Source of the DNA: Ectopseudomonas composti
Lineage (GTDB): Bacteria; Pseudomonadota; Gammaproteobacteria; Pseudomonadales; Pseudomonadaceae
Direction of reading: 5' to 3'
Length of the DNA stretch: 64,000 nt
Assembly (NCBI RefSeq): GCF_900115475.1
Contig: NZ_FOWP01000005.1
Location: forward strand, 361,535 to 425,534
The notes below the pieces were generated by a model. That model had not been told where the DNA came from, ran no database searches, and saw nothing but the letters and a program-made list of their open reading frames with translations. Below, in pieces: positions 44,503 to 52,950 of this stretch. Position 1 is the first letter of the stretch. Each line of letters starts with the position of its first letter. The translations under genes were made by a program, and so were the position numbers.

Positions 44503-45347
44503 AACTGTTGCGCTACGGCCCTGAGGGGCAGGAAAAACCGGCGTTGCTCGCCGCCGACGGCAGCCTGCGCGACCTGTCGCAGCAACTGCTCGATATCAGT
44601 CCGCGCACGCTTGATCCCAAGGCGCTCGACGAACTGCGCGCGCTCGACCCGCAAAGCCTGCCGCGAGTCGAGGAGGGCGTGCGGATCGGCGCGCCGATCG
44701 CCAACATCGGCAAGCTGGTCTGCGTGGGTCTGAACTACGCCGACCATGCCAAGGAATCCAACCTGCCGGTGCCCAGCGAACCGGTGCTGTTCATGAAGGC
44801 CACCAGTGCCATCTGCGGGCCGAACGACAAGGTGGTCATTCCGCGTGGCGCGCAGAAGACCGACTGGGAAGTGGAGTTGGGCATCGTCATTGGGCGCAAG
44901 GCGCAATATGTCGAGCGCGAGCAGGCACTCGACCATGTCGCCGGCTACTGCATCGTCAACGACGTATCCGAACGCGCCTTCCAGCACGAGCGTGGTGGTT
45001 CCTGGGACAAGGGCAAGGGTTGCGACACCTTCGCGCCCATCGGGCCATGGCTGGTCACGGCAGACGAAATCGCCGACCTGCGTGACCTGGATTTGCACCT
45101 GAGTGTGAACGGCGAGACCCGGCAGCAGGGCAATACCCGCACGATGATCTTCGCCATCGACGAGATCGTCAGCTACATCAGCCAGTTCATGACGCTCAAT
45201 CCGGGCGACGTGATCTGCACCGGTACGCCGCCAGGTGTGGGCGCGGGCATGAAACCGCCGCAATTCCTCAAGCCCGGCGACCGCATGCGCCTGAGCATTA
45301 GCGGCCTGGGTGAGCAGTGCCAGGATGTGGTGGCCTGGAGCCGTTGA
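44499..45347 (+). CDS. Fumarylacetoacetate hydrolase-family protein
   Basis: A 282-residue enzyme of the FAH family, close in style to 2,4-diketo-3-deoxy-acid hydrolases and acylpyruvases. The core has VCVGLNYADHAKESNLPVPS, WEVELGIVIGRKAQYVE and GYCIVNDVSERAFQHERGG. It continues with KGCDTFAPIGPWLVTADEI and NPGDVICTGTPPGVGAGMKP. Conserved acidic residues in this fold bind Mg2+. It may cleave a diketo acid to pyruvate and a hydroxy acid, or isomerise it. The start overlaps the dehydrogenase stop by four bases. Confidence 0.9.
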   Translation: MKLLRYGPEGQEKPALLAADGSLRDLSQQLLDISPRTLDPKALDELRALDPQSLPRVEEGVRIGAPIANIGKLVCVGLNYADHAKESNLPVPSEPVLFMKATSAICGPNDKVVIPRGAQKTDWEVELGIVIGRKAQYVEREQALDHVAGYCIVNDVSERAFQHERGGSWDKGKGCDTFAPIGPWLVTADEIADLRDLDLHLSVNGETRQQGNTRTMIFAIDEIVSYISQFMTLNPGDVICTGTPPGVGAGMKPPQFLKPGDRMRLSISGLGEQCQDVVAWSR

Positions 45348-45409
45348 CTTCAGGGCGGTATGCGACGCACAGCCTGTGCAAGATCTCGCGAGCTAGAGCC
45401 ATACAAGGC

Positions 45410-45467
45410 AAAAACAGGTGAGGAGGCGGAATGTACTTTTGTACATGAGCACTCCGAACCTGTTTTT
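45410..45467. repeat. Nested palindromic element before the FMN dehydrogenase gene
   Basis: The outer arms AAAAACAGGT (45410-45419) and ACCTGTTTTT (45458-45467) enclose an inner palindrome ATGTAC-tttt-GTACAT (45431-45446). It can fold into a cruciform or long hairpin in the 176-base gap. It resembles an intergenic repeat rather than a simple operator; no gene is seen. Confidence 0.5.
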
Positions 45468-45523
45468 AACGCAGTAGGGCCGACGCGCAGCAGATCGTTT
45501 ATCTAGCGAATAGAGAACCAATC

Positions 45524-46729
45524 ATGCAACGACGCCTGTATCCGGGGCGCGACTTTCGTCGTGCGCAGAACATCGAAGAGCTGCGTGAGATGGCTCGCCG
45601 CCGGTTGCCGAATTTTTCCTTCGAATACGTCGAAGGCGGGGCGGACGACGAGTTCACCCTCAAGCGTAATCGCTCGATCTTCGAGAGCGTGACCCTGCAG
45701 CCGCGCACCCTGCGCGACGTCGGTCAACGTAGCCTGGAGCGCAGCTTTTTCGGACGCACCGCGCAGTTGCCGTTCATGATCGGCCCGACCGGCTTCAACG
45801 GCCTGCTGACCCGTGACGGCGACCTGCACCTGGCGCGCGCTGCGGCAGACGCCGGCATCCCCTTCGTGCTGAGTAATGCCTCGACCACGTCCATCGAGGA
45901 CATCGCCGCTGTCGACGGCATCCGCGCCTGGATGCAGATCTACCTGTATCGCACCCGCGACCACGTGGCCAAGCTGGTCGAGCGGGTGAAGCGCCTGAAC
46001 CTGGAAGCCATCGTGGTGACCACCGACAGCGCCATCTTCGGCAACCGCGAGTGGGACAAGCGTAACTACGTCAGGCCGCTGCAGCTGGATTTGCGCAACC
46101 GCCTCGACGTGCTCTGTCACCCCGAGTGGATCTGGGATGTGCTGGTGCCCAATGGTGTGCCGCGCTTTCGCAACCTCGGCGACCTGCTGCCGCCCGGCAA
46201 GGACTCGGTGAAGGGCGCCGCCAGCGCGCTGGCGGCCGAGCTCGACCCGACCCTGAGCTGGGACGACATCGCCTGGCTGCGAGACATCTGGCACGGCAAG
46301 CTGATCGTCAAGGGCATGATCCACCCGGACGACGCGCGCCTGGCACTGCAGTACGGCGTCGACGGCGTGGTGTTGTCCAATCACGGCGGCCGTCAGCTCG
46401 ACGGCGCGGTCTCGGCGCTGGAAACCCTGCCGGAGGTGGCACGCATCAACCAGGGGCGGATGGACATCTTCGTCGATGGCGGCTTCCGTCGCGGCAGTGA
46501 CATCGCCAAGGCGCTGCTCTTGGGCGCCAGCGGCGTGTTGATCGGCCGCGCCGGCTTGTACGGCCTGGCCGCCGGCAAGGGGCCGGGTGCGGCGCATGCC
46601 ATCGGCATCCTGCGCACGGAGCTGGACCGCACCCTGGGCCTGCTGGGTTGCAGCAGCCTGGAAGAACTGACCTCTGACCTGATCCACTCGGCGCATTGGC
46701 GTGCGCTGGCCGAGCGCATCCGCGCATAG
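45524..46729 (+). CDS. FMN-dependent alpha-hydroxyacid dehydrogenase
   Basis: A 401-residue flavoenzyme of the L-lactate dehydrogenase / (S)-mandelate dehydrogenase family. Active-site features are Tyr35 in FEYVEGGADDE, Gln138 and Tyr140 in MQIYLYRTRD, Lys263 in IVKGMIHPDDA and catalytic His287 in LSNHGGRQLDG. The phosphate site is DGGFRRGSDIAKALLLGA. It would oxidise a 2-hydroxy acid to the 2-oxo acid with electrons to the membrane. It is separated from the FAH gene by a nested palindrome, and a strong terminator follows. Confidence 0.93.
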   Translation: MQRRLYPGRDFRRAQNIEELREMARRRLPNFSFEYVEGGADDEFTLKRNRSIFESVTLQPRTLRDVGQRSLERSFFGRTAQLPFMIGPTGFNGLLTRDGDLHLARAAADAGIPFVLSNASTTSIEDIAAVDGIRAWMQIYLYRTRDHVAKLVERVKRLNLEAIVVTTDSAIFGNREWDKRNYVRPLQLDLRNRLDVLCHPEWIWDVLVPNGVPRFRNLGDLLPPGKDSVKGAASALAAELDPTLSWDDIAWLRDIWHGKLIVKGMIHPDDARLALQYGVDGVVLSNHGGRQLDGAVSALETLPEVARINQGRMDIFVDGGFRRGSDIAKALLLGASGVLIGRAGLYGLAAGKGPGAAHAIGILRTELDRTLGLLGCSSLEELTSDLIHSAHWRALAERIRA

Positions 46730-46741
46730 CTTTCCCACCGT

Positions 46742-46781
46742 CTCGTACCTTCCCACAATTGCGGTACGAGGCGGTTTTTTA
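46742..46781 (+). terminator. Rho-independent terminator after the FMN dehydrogenase gene
   Basis: CTCGTACC (46742-46749) pairs with GGTACGAG (46763-46770). GCGG and six T residues follow. Confidence 0.85.
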
Positions 46782-46788
46782 TTAGTAA

Positions 46789-46822
46789 CATGAAGAAGGG
46801 CGCCGAGGCGCCCTTCTTCATG
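46789..46822. other. Perfect 16-bp stem between convergent genes
   Basis: The arm starting CATGAAGAAGGGCGCC (46789-46804) is exactly complementary to the arm at 46807-46822, with two bases between. No T run follows on either strand. It lies between the terminator of the FMN gene and the end of the convergent dehydratase gene. Confidence 0.55.
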
Positions 46823-46906
46823 TCTGCATACACCGGAGTGTTTCCCGACCTCACTTGCGCGGGGCCGGGTTTGAACGAGCCCCGCTTGCCTCAGGGCTGA
46901 ATCGAC

Positions 46907-48643
46907 TCAGTGCGAATGCCGCGGCACGGCGGAGCCGCGGCAGCCAACCAGAAAGTCGAAATCGCAGCCTTCGTCGGCCTGCAGCACGTGATCGACATAG
47001 AGGCGGCGGTAGCCACCGTCCCAGAGCAGGCCCTGTGGTTGCTGCCAGGCCGCCAGGCGCGCCTGTAATTCCGCTTCGGGGATGTCCAGATGCAGACGCC
47101 CGCTGGCGCAATCGAGTTCGATGAAATCACCGTTGCGCACCACTGCCAACGGGCCGCCAGCCGCAGCCTCCGGGGCTACGTGCAGCACCACGGTGCCGTA
47201 GGCGGTTCCGCTCATGCGGGCGTCGGAGATGCGCACCATGTCGGTGATGCCCTTAGCCAGAACCTTGGGTGGCAGCCCCATGTTGCCGACTTCCGCCATG
47301 CCCGGATAACCCTTGGGGCCGCAGTTCTTCATGACCAGCACACAGGTTTCATCGACGTCCAGTTGCGGGTCATTGATCCGCGCCTTGTAGTCGTCGAAGT
47401 CCTCGAAGACCACCGCACGGCCACGGTGTTGCATCAGTGCCGGGCTCGCTGCCGAGGGTTTCAGCACCGCGCCCTTGGGGGCAAGGTTGCCGCGCAGCAC
47501 ACAGATGCCGCCATCGGCGCGCAATGGATTGTCGAGCTGACGGATCACCTCATCGTCACCATAGATCGGTGCATCCTTGCAGTTCTCCCAGAGATTCTTG
47601 CCGTTGGCTGTTAGCGCCTGTGGGTTGGGCAGCAGGCCGTTCTCGCCGAGTCGGCGAATGACGGCAGGCAGGCCGCCGGCGTAGTAGAACTCTTCCATCA
47701 GGAAGCGGCCGGAGGGCTGCAGGTCGACGATGGTCGGTGTGCCACGCCCCACACGGGTCCAGTCGTCCAGCTCCAGCTCGACGCCCATGCGCCCGGCGAT
47801 GGCCTTGAGGTGGATCACCGCGTTGGTCGAGCCACCGATTGCAGCATTGAGCCGGATCGCGTTCTCGAATGCTTCGCGAGTCAGAATTTTCGACAGGCGC
47901 AGGTCTTCATGGACCATTTCGACGATGCGCATACCCGACAGGTGAGCCAGCACATAGCGTCGCGAGTCGACTGCGGGAATGGCCGCGTTGTGTGGCAGCG
48001 AGGTGCCCAGGGCTTCAGCCATGCAGGCCATGGTCGAGGCCGTGCCCATGGTGTTGCAGGTGCCCGCCGAGCGCGACATGCCCGCCTCGGCGGCCATGAA
48101 ATCATGGATCGAGATCTTGCCGGCCTTGACCTCTTCGCTGAGCTGCCAGACCACCGTGCCGGAGCCGATGTCCTTGCCTTGATGCTTGCCATTGAGCATG
48201 GGGCCGCCGGTTACGACGATGGCCGGGACGTCGCAGCTTGCGGCGCCCATCAACAGGGCCGGCGTGGTCTTGTCGCAGCCGGTCAGCAGGACCACGGCGT
48301 CTATCGGGTTGCCCCGGATCGCCTCCTCGACATCCATGCTCGCCAGGTTGCGGGTCAGCATGGCGGTCGGGCGCAGGTTCGACTCCCCGTTGGAGAACAC
48401 CGGGAACTCCAGAGGGTAGCCACCGGCTTCGAGGACGCCCTGTTTGACGTGCTCGGCGATCTTGCGAAAGTGTGCATTGCAGGGGGTCAGTTCGGACCAG
48501 GTGTTGCAGATGCCGATGATCGGCTTGCCCTGAAACTCATGGTCCGGAATGCCCTGGTTCTTCATCCAGCTGCGGTACATGAAGCCATTCTTGTCGGCGC
48601 TGCCGAACCACTGGGCGGAGCGGAGGGGGCGTTTGTCTGTCAT
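46907..48643 (-). CDS. IlvD/EDD-family dehydratase, L-arabinonate dehydratase-like
   Basis: A 578-residue Fe-S dehydratase. The cluster cysteines are Cys55 (TPCNAHF), Cys123 (TGCDKTTPALL) and Cys196 (AGTCNTMGTAS). Their spacing, 68 and 73, is that I recall for Rhizobium L-arabinonate dehydratase (Cys59, 127, 200), a [2Fe-2S] enzyme. SDARMSGTAYGTVVLHVAPE holds the catalytic serine region. It turns a pentonate or hexonate into its 2-keto-3-deoxy acid. It is the last gene of the dctPQM operon, 66 bases after dctM, and fits the two FAH-type dehydratases and the semialdehyde dehydrogenase further on. Confidence 0.88.
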   Translation of the reverse strand: MTDKRPLRSAQWFGSADKNGFMYRSWMKNQGIPDHEFQGKPIIGICNTWSELTPCNAHFRKIAEHVKQGVLEAGGYPLEFPVFSNGESNLRPTAMLTRNLASMDVEEAIRGNPIDAVVLLTGCDKTTPALLMGAASCDVPAIVVTGGPMLNGKHQGKDIGSGTVVWQLSEEVKAGKISIHDFMAAEAGMSRSAGTCNTMGTASTMACMAEALGTSLPHNAAIPAVDSRRYVLAHLSGMRIVEMVHEDLRLSKILTREAFENAIRLNAAIGGSTNAVIHLKAIAGRMGVELELDDWTRVGRGTPTIVDLQPSGRFLMEEFYYAGGLPAVIRRLGENGLLPNPQALTANGKNLWENCKDAPIYGDDEVIRQLDNPLRADGGICVLRGNLAPKGAVLKPSAASPALMQHRGRAVVFEDFDDYKARINDPQLDVDETCVLVMKNCGPKGYPGMAEVGNMGLPPKVLAKGITDMVRISDARMSGTAYGTVVLHVAPEAAAGGPLAVVRNGDFIELDCASGRLHLDIPEAELQARLAAWQQPQGLLWDGGYRRLYVDHVLQADEGCDFDFLVGCRGSAVPRHSH

Positions 48644-48709
48644 GAGAAAAACCTGCCAGGGTGCGAAAGGCCGCTCAGGGCCTTTCGGGTTGATCGAAAA
48701 GGGAGAGGG

Positions 48710-50011
48710 TTACAGCAGCCAGGTTGAGAGCGCCGGCATGTAAAGCAACAGGCCGAGGACGAACAGCTGGATGAAGATGAACGGCACCATCGACCTGAAG
48801 ATGTCGGTGAGGCTGATGTCCGGTGGGGCCACGCTTTTCAGGTAGAAGGCTGCCGGGCCGAAGGGGGGCGAGATGTACGACACCTGCATGCTCACGGCGA
48901 AGAGGATGCCGAACCACACCGGGTCGTAGCCGAGTTGCACGACAATCGGCACGAAGATCGGCAGGCAAAGCATGGCGATGCCGATCCAGTCGAGAATCAT
49001 GCCCAGCACCAGGAAAATCAGCATCATCACCAGGATGATGACGAAGGGCGCTACATCCAGGCCGGTGATCGCGGAGGAGACAAAGCGGTTGCCACCCATC
49101 AGGTTGTAGACCCCGACCAGGCAGGCTGCGCCGATGCCGATCCAGACGATCATCCCGCAGGTTTCCAGCGTTTGGGTCAGGCTGCCCTGAAGCAATTTGA
49201 CGCTGAACTCACCGCGCACGATCACCGCAAGCAGTACGCCCAGCGCACCCATGGCTGCGGCCTCGGTGACCGAGGCGATACCGCCGTAGATGCTGCCAAG
49301 TACCAGGCCGGCAATGGCCACCGGGTAGAACATGCCGCTGAAGGCCTCGGCGACCGTTAGGCGCGGGGTATGGCTATCCTGTTCGAGATTGGCGCCGCCC
49401 ATCTGCGGATAGCGCGTACACATCACCACCACGTAGATCATGTAGCAACCCATCAGCAGGAACGCCGGCACTACCGCAGCCTTGAACAGGTCGGCGATCG
49501 AGACGCTGGCGATCAGACCGTAGATGATCAGCACGATCGATGGCGGCACCATGGTGCCGAGCGAGCCGCCTGCGCACACCACACCGATGGCGATACGTTT
49601 GTCGTAACCCAGGCGCAGCATCTGCGGCAGTGCGAGCAGGCCAAGCAGGACGATCTCACCGCCGATGATTCCGGAGATGGCGGCCAGGAAGAACGCCACG
49701 ACCAGCGTCTGTACCGCGACCCCGCCGGGCAGACGGCCCGCGAAGAAACGCATCGAGTTGAACAGATCCCGGGCCAGGCCGGAGCGGTCGAGCAGCCCGG
49801 CCATGAAGACGAACATGGGAACGGCGACCAGGGAGTATTCGGTGATGAAGCCGAACATGCGACTGGCGACCAGGGGAACGGCCATCGGGCCGAACCAGCC
49901 CAGGGTAAAGATCGCCGCTACCAGGCCGGTGACATAGGCCAGGGGCAGGCCCAGTATCAGCAGGCCGAAGATGGCAAAAATGATCAGATAAGTTGCGATT
50001 TCAATGCTCAT
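48710..50011 (-). CDS. TRAP transporter large permease (second system)
   Basis: A 433-residue membrane protein of the DctM family. It has VAVPMFVFMAGLLDRSGLA, GEIVLLGLLALPQMLRLG, GGSLGTMVPPSIVLIIYGLI and ASVTEAAAMGALGVLLAVIV. The end VSYISPPFGPAAFYLKSVAP marks the subgroup that lacks the standard DctM C-terminal GxITPPxG motif in its usual form. It follows dctQ by 15 bases. Its operon order is binding protein, small permease, large permease, dehydratase. Confidence 0.94.
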   Translation of the reverse strand: MSIEIATYLIIFAIFGLLILGLPLAYVTGLVAAIFTLGWFGPMAVPLVASRMFGFITEYSLVAVPMFVFMAGLLDRSGLARDLFNSMRFFAGRLPGGVAVQTLVVAFFLAAISGIIGGEIVLLGLLALPQMLRLGYDKRIAIGVVCAGGSLGTMVPPSIVLIIYGLIASVSIADLFKAAVVPAFLLMGCYMIYVVVMCTRYPQMGGANLEQDSHTPRLTVAEAFSGMFYPVAIAGLVLGSIYGGIASVTEAAAMGALGVLLAVIVRGEFSVKLLQGSLTQTLETCGMIVWIGIGAACLVGVYNLMGGNRFVSSAITGLDVAPFVIILVMMLIFLVLGMILDWIGIAMLCLPIFVPIVVQLGYDPVWFGILFAVSMQVSYISPPFGPAAFYLKSVAPPDISLTDIFRSMVPFIFIQLFVLGLLLYMPALSTWLL

Positions 50012-50026
50012 GGCGCGATTCCGGGG

Positions 50027-50581
50027 TCATTGGTTCTTGCGCCAGTGCTGGCTGATACGCACGACCTGCTGCAGCGCCATGAGGGCAATCGAGATCAGGA
50101 TGATGATCTTGATGAAGGCGGGTAGCGGCGGGTTCCAGGAGGAGCCTGAGGTTTCCAGGCGCCAGCTGCCGTCGGGTGCATGAGTGGCGTTGAAAGCCAA
50201 AACCCAGGCGGCGTAGCCAATGGCCAGGCAGAAGAGGATGCCCAGGACCAGGTTCAGCAGATCCAGCCAGGAGCGTTTTTGCGGCGAAAGACGATCGAGC
50301 AGGATGCGAATCTGGATGTGCCTGTTGGTCGCCAGCGCGTAAGGTCCGCCCAGGGCGAAGATGGTCGCGACCAGGAAGGTGGTGGTCTCGTGGGCCCAGT
50401 CCGTGGGGGCATTGAATCCGTAGCGCATGATCACTTCGTAGACGCTGACCAGCATGGCGACAAATACCAGCCACGCTACAGCCTGACCGACACGCTGGAT
50501 CAATTGATCGAAGCGGTTCTGACCTGGTGTGGCGGCTGTGACGGGAAGAGGACCGTCGCTCGGAGATTGCGGCAATTTCAC
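50027..50581 (-). CDS. TRAP transporter small permease (second system)
   Basis: A 184-residue membrane protein with about four helices. Family sequence includes VFVAMLVSVYEVIMRYGFNA, WAHETTTFLVATIFALGGPY and HIQIRILLDRLSPQKRSWLD. It is longer than the first DctQ, with an N-terminal extension of about 30 residues (PSDGPLPVTAATPGQNRF). It follows the binding-protein gene after 68 bases containing a hairpin. Confidence 0.92.
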   Translation of the reverse strand: MKLPQSPSDGPLPVTAATPGQNRFDQLIQRVGQAVAWLVFVAMLVSVYEVIMRYGFNAPTDWAHETTTFLVATIFALGGPYALATNRHIQIRILLDRLSPQKRSWLDLLNLVLGILFCLAIGYAAWVLAFNATHAPDGSWRLETSGSSWNPPLPAFIKIIILISIALMALQQVVRISQHWRKNQ

Positions 50582-50596
50582 TGTAAAGCTCCTCGT

Positions 50597-50620
50597 CAGC
50601 CCCGACCGAGGTCGGGGCTG
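50597..50620 (-). other. Intercistronic hairpin after the TRAP binding-protein gene
   Basis: CAGCCCCGAC (50597-50606) and GTCGGGGCTG (50611-50620) form a perfect 10-bp stem with a four-base loop. There is no T run in the reading direction, so it probably stabilises the dctP part of the message and lets it be made in excess. Confidence 0.55.
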
Positions 50621-50649
50621 TGTGCTCTGAGTGTGTTATGGGAAGGAGG

Positions 50650-51675
50650 TCAGAGCAGGCCTTTGCTCTGCAAGTAGGCCTGGATCGAGTCCACGGCTTC
50701 CTTGGCTTCAGGGCTGCGATCACGCCAGGCGCTCCACTCGGCGCGGGCAATCTGGCGGAATTTCTTCAGCTCTTCGGCGGGGAGCGTGGTCAGGGTCACG
50801 TCGCCTTTCTGCTTGGCGATTGCCACCTGCTCTTCGTCCTTGGTCTGCAGGTCGCCGATCAACTGGGCGGTGAAGGCGTCCACCGACTCTTCGAGAATGC
50901 GCTTCTGCTCGTCGCTGAGCCCATCCCAGGTGGCCTTGTTGATGGAGATGTCCTTCATCGGCATCGAATGGAAACCGGGGTAAATCGCGAACGGGGCGTA
51001 CTTGTGGTAGCCCTGCTGATAGTTGGTGGCGAACACGGTGTAGTCGGCGGCATCGATCACGCCCTTTTCCAGTGCCGTGTAGACCTCGGAGGTCGGCAGG
51101 TTCACCGGTGCTGCACCGATCAGCTTGAAGGCGTTCGAGACCATGCCTTCCGGAGCCCTGACCTTGAGGCCCTTGAAGTCGTCGAGTTTTTCGATGCGTC
51201 GCTTGGTGATCAGCGACTCGACGCCGACGGCACCGGCGCGGATCAGGTGTACGTTGTAGGGTTCGACCAGGCGGTTGTAACCGTCCTCACCGCCGTTGCG
51301 CATGTAATCGAGGAAGGTCGAAGTATCGCTCCAGGCGCCAACCATGTTGCCGTAGACGGCGAAGGCCGGATTCTTGCCGGAGAAGTAGCCAGGGTCGGTG
51401 ATGTGGCCCTGGATGATGCCGGCGCCAACGGCGTCCAGGGTCTCGTTGTTGCCGACGATGGTGCCGGTTGGCATCACCTCGATGAGGATTTCGCCGTTGG
51501 TCTTTTCGCCGACGCTCTTGGCCCATTCCTGGGCGATGCGGAATTCGTCATCGCCGGCATTGACGTTGATCTGGAACTTCCATTCCTCTTTCGCCAGTAC
51601 GCTGGTCGAACTCAGGATCAAAGCCAGGGCTGCGAGGCCCTTGCCTAGGCGGTAAGGGGTTGCAGTGAGTTTCAT
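50650..51675 (-). CDS. TRAP transporter substrate-binding protein (second system)
   Basis: A 341-residue DctP-family periplasmic protein. The signal MKLTATPYRLGKGLAALALI ends near SVLAKEE. Conserved parts are VGEKTNGEILIEVMPTGTIV, LKVRAPEGMVSNAFKLIGA and AAPVNLPTSEVYTALEKGVI, with the carboxylate-binding arginine in KVRAPEG. The ATG at 51675 has GGAGAGG upstream, so the longer frame starting MPYKNN is rejected. It is first in its operon and diverges from lysR. The substrate is probably an organic or sugar acid. Confidence 0.93.
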   Translation of the reverse strand: MKLTATPYRLGKGLAALALILSSTSVLAKEEWKFQINVNAGDDEFRIAQEWAKSVGEKTNGEILIEVMPTGTIVGNNETLDAVGAGIIQGHITDPGYFSGKNPAFAVYGNMVGAWSDTSTFLDYMRNGGEDGYNRLVEPYNVHLIRAGAVGVESLITKRRIEKLDDFKGLKVRAPEGMVSNAFKLIGAAPVNLPTSEVYTALEKGVIDAADYTVFATNYQQGYHKYAPFAIYPGFHSMPMKDISINKATWDGLSDEQKRILEESVDAFTAQLIGDLQTKDEEQVAIAKQKGDVTLTTLPAEELKKFRQIARAEWSAWRDRSPEAKEAVDSIQAYLQSKGLL

Positions 51676-51832
51676 GGTGCCTCTCCGGTTATTTTTATAG
51701 GGCATTTTCTAGCGCATAGGCCCGCGATAGAGCCTCGGCAGAAAACAGACGGGCAGTGCGACATCTGTAATTCTGAGGGTAGAGAGTAGACAGACGAGGG
51801 ATCATCAACAAATATGTAATTGCGCCTTCTCC

Positions 51833-51848
51833 ATATCCAAATGGATAT
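51833..51848. promoter_or_regulatory. Palindrome directly before the lysR start
   Basis: ATATCCA-AA-TGGATAT is a perfect 16-bp palindrome ending 12 bases before the lysR ATG at 51861. Given the divergent TRAP operon it is a likely LysR-type binding site. No Shine-Dalgarno sequence lies between it and the ATG. Confidence 0.5.
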
Positions 51849-51860
51849 ACCTGATTCTTT

Positions 51861-52832
51861 ATGAAGCCTCTCAATAGCAGTTGGTTTGTCCGGGCCCGGC
51901 TGAAGAGTCGGCACATTCCCCTGTTGGTGGCGCTGGGTGATACCGGCAACCTCAACCGTGCCGCCGAAGGTCTGGGGATTTCCCAGCCGGCCATCTCCAA
52001 GCTGCTCAAGGAGCTTGAGGATGGCCTGGAAGTGGCGCTGTTCGAGCGGCATGCCCGTGGTGTGGTACCGACGCTTTATGGCGAGGCGATGATTCGTCAT
52101 GCACGGAGAATCCAGACCAGCCTCGAGGATGCCTTCGATGAGGTCTGTGCGATGCGCGGCGGGCAACGCGGGCATGTACGCATCGGTACCATTCTCACCC
52201 CCTGTGCCGAGCTGCTTCCGGAGCTGACGCGACGAGTCAAGCAGAGCCATCCGAACTTGGAGTTGAGTATTCGGACCGGGTCGAGCCTTGACCTGATGGC
52301 GATCCTCAACGATGGCGAGCTGGATTTTCTGGTCGCGCGTTTCTTTGCCGACAGCGCTCAGACCGGCATGTGTTTCGAGCCTCTGTACAAGGAGCCGCTG
52401 TGCGTCTGTGCGCGGGCAGGACTGATCAACCACGTGCTGTCGCGCGAGGACCTGCACGCTGCCGATTGGGTGCTGCCGCCTTCCGGTAGTGTGCTGCGGC
52501 ATGAGTTCGATGCTCTTTTCCAGCACGTCGGCATGTACCCGCCGAGCAAGGTGGTGAATGCTGAAAACCTGTTGATGGTGACCACGCTACTGGAGCAGAA
52601 CGACATGCTCACTGTGCTGCCGCGCGAAGTGGTGGCGCACTATGCTCGCTACGGCATGCTGGCGATCGCCGAACTGGATGCCGGAATAGAGGAAGACCTC
52701 AATCGCAACCTGATGGCCTACGGCATCATCACCAAGAACGAGGAGCTGCTGTCTCCTGCCGCCAGGAGCGTGTTGGCTCTGTTGCGCGAGAGTGCGCAGC
52801 TGTTGCCGCCGGTGGAGCGATCGGCAGTCTGA
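51861..52832 (+). CDS. LysR-type regulator next to the second TRAP operon
   Basis: A 323-residue LysR regulator of the GbpR-like type. The DNA-binding part is RHIPLLVALGDTGNLNRAAE, then GLGISQPAISKLLKELED. The effector domain runs from about residue 100 to 310. It diverges from the TRAP/arabinonate-dehydratase operon and so probably controls it in response to the substrate. Two similar LysR genes lie at 57202 and 59557. Confidence 0.92.
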   Translation: MKPLNSSWFVRARLKSRHIPLLVALGDTGNLNRAAEGLGISQPAISKLLKELEDGLEVALFERHARGVVPTLYGEAMIRHARRIQTSLEDAFDEVCAMRGGQRGHVRIGTILTPCAELLPELTRRVKQSHPNLELSIRTGSSLDLMAILNDGELDFLVARFFADSAQTGMCFEPLYKEPLCVCARAGLINHVLSREDLHAADWVLPPSGSVLRHEFDALFQHVGMYPPSKVVNAENLLMVTTLLEQNDMLTVLPREVVAHYARYGMLAIAELDAGIEEDLNRNLMAYGIITKNEELLSPAARSVLALLRESAQLLPPVERSAV

Positions 52833-52950
52833 ATTGCTCGTCCACTGATCACGGTGGGCGTGCCGGGGAATTTCCGGGACGAGAGCTGAGTCATCTACGT
52901 CCCGGTTGTTGCTACGTTTCGGTGAGCCTATCCGAGCGCTCTTTGCGCGA

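Noticed and set aside
48665..48686. Hairpin GAAAGGCC/GGCCTTTC between dctM and the dehydratase as a terminator
   Set aside because: There is no T run in the reading direction and the gene order suggests one operon.
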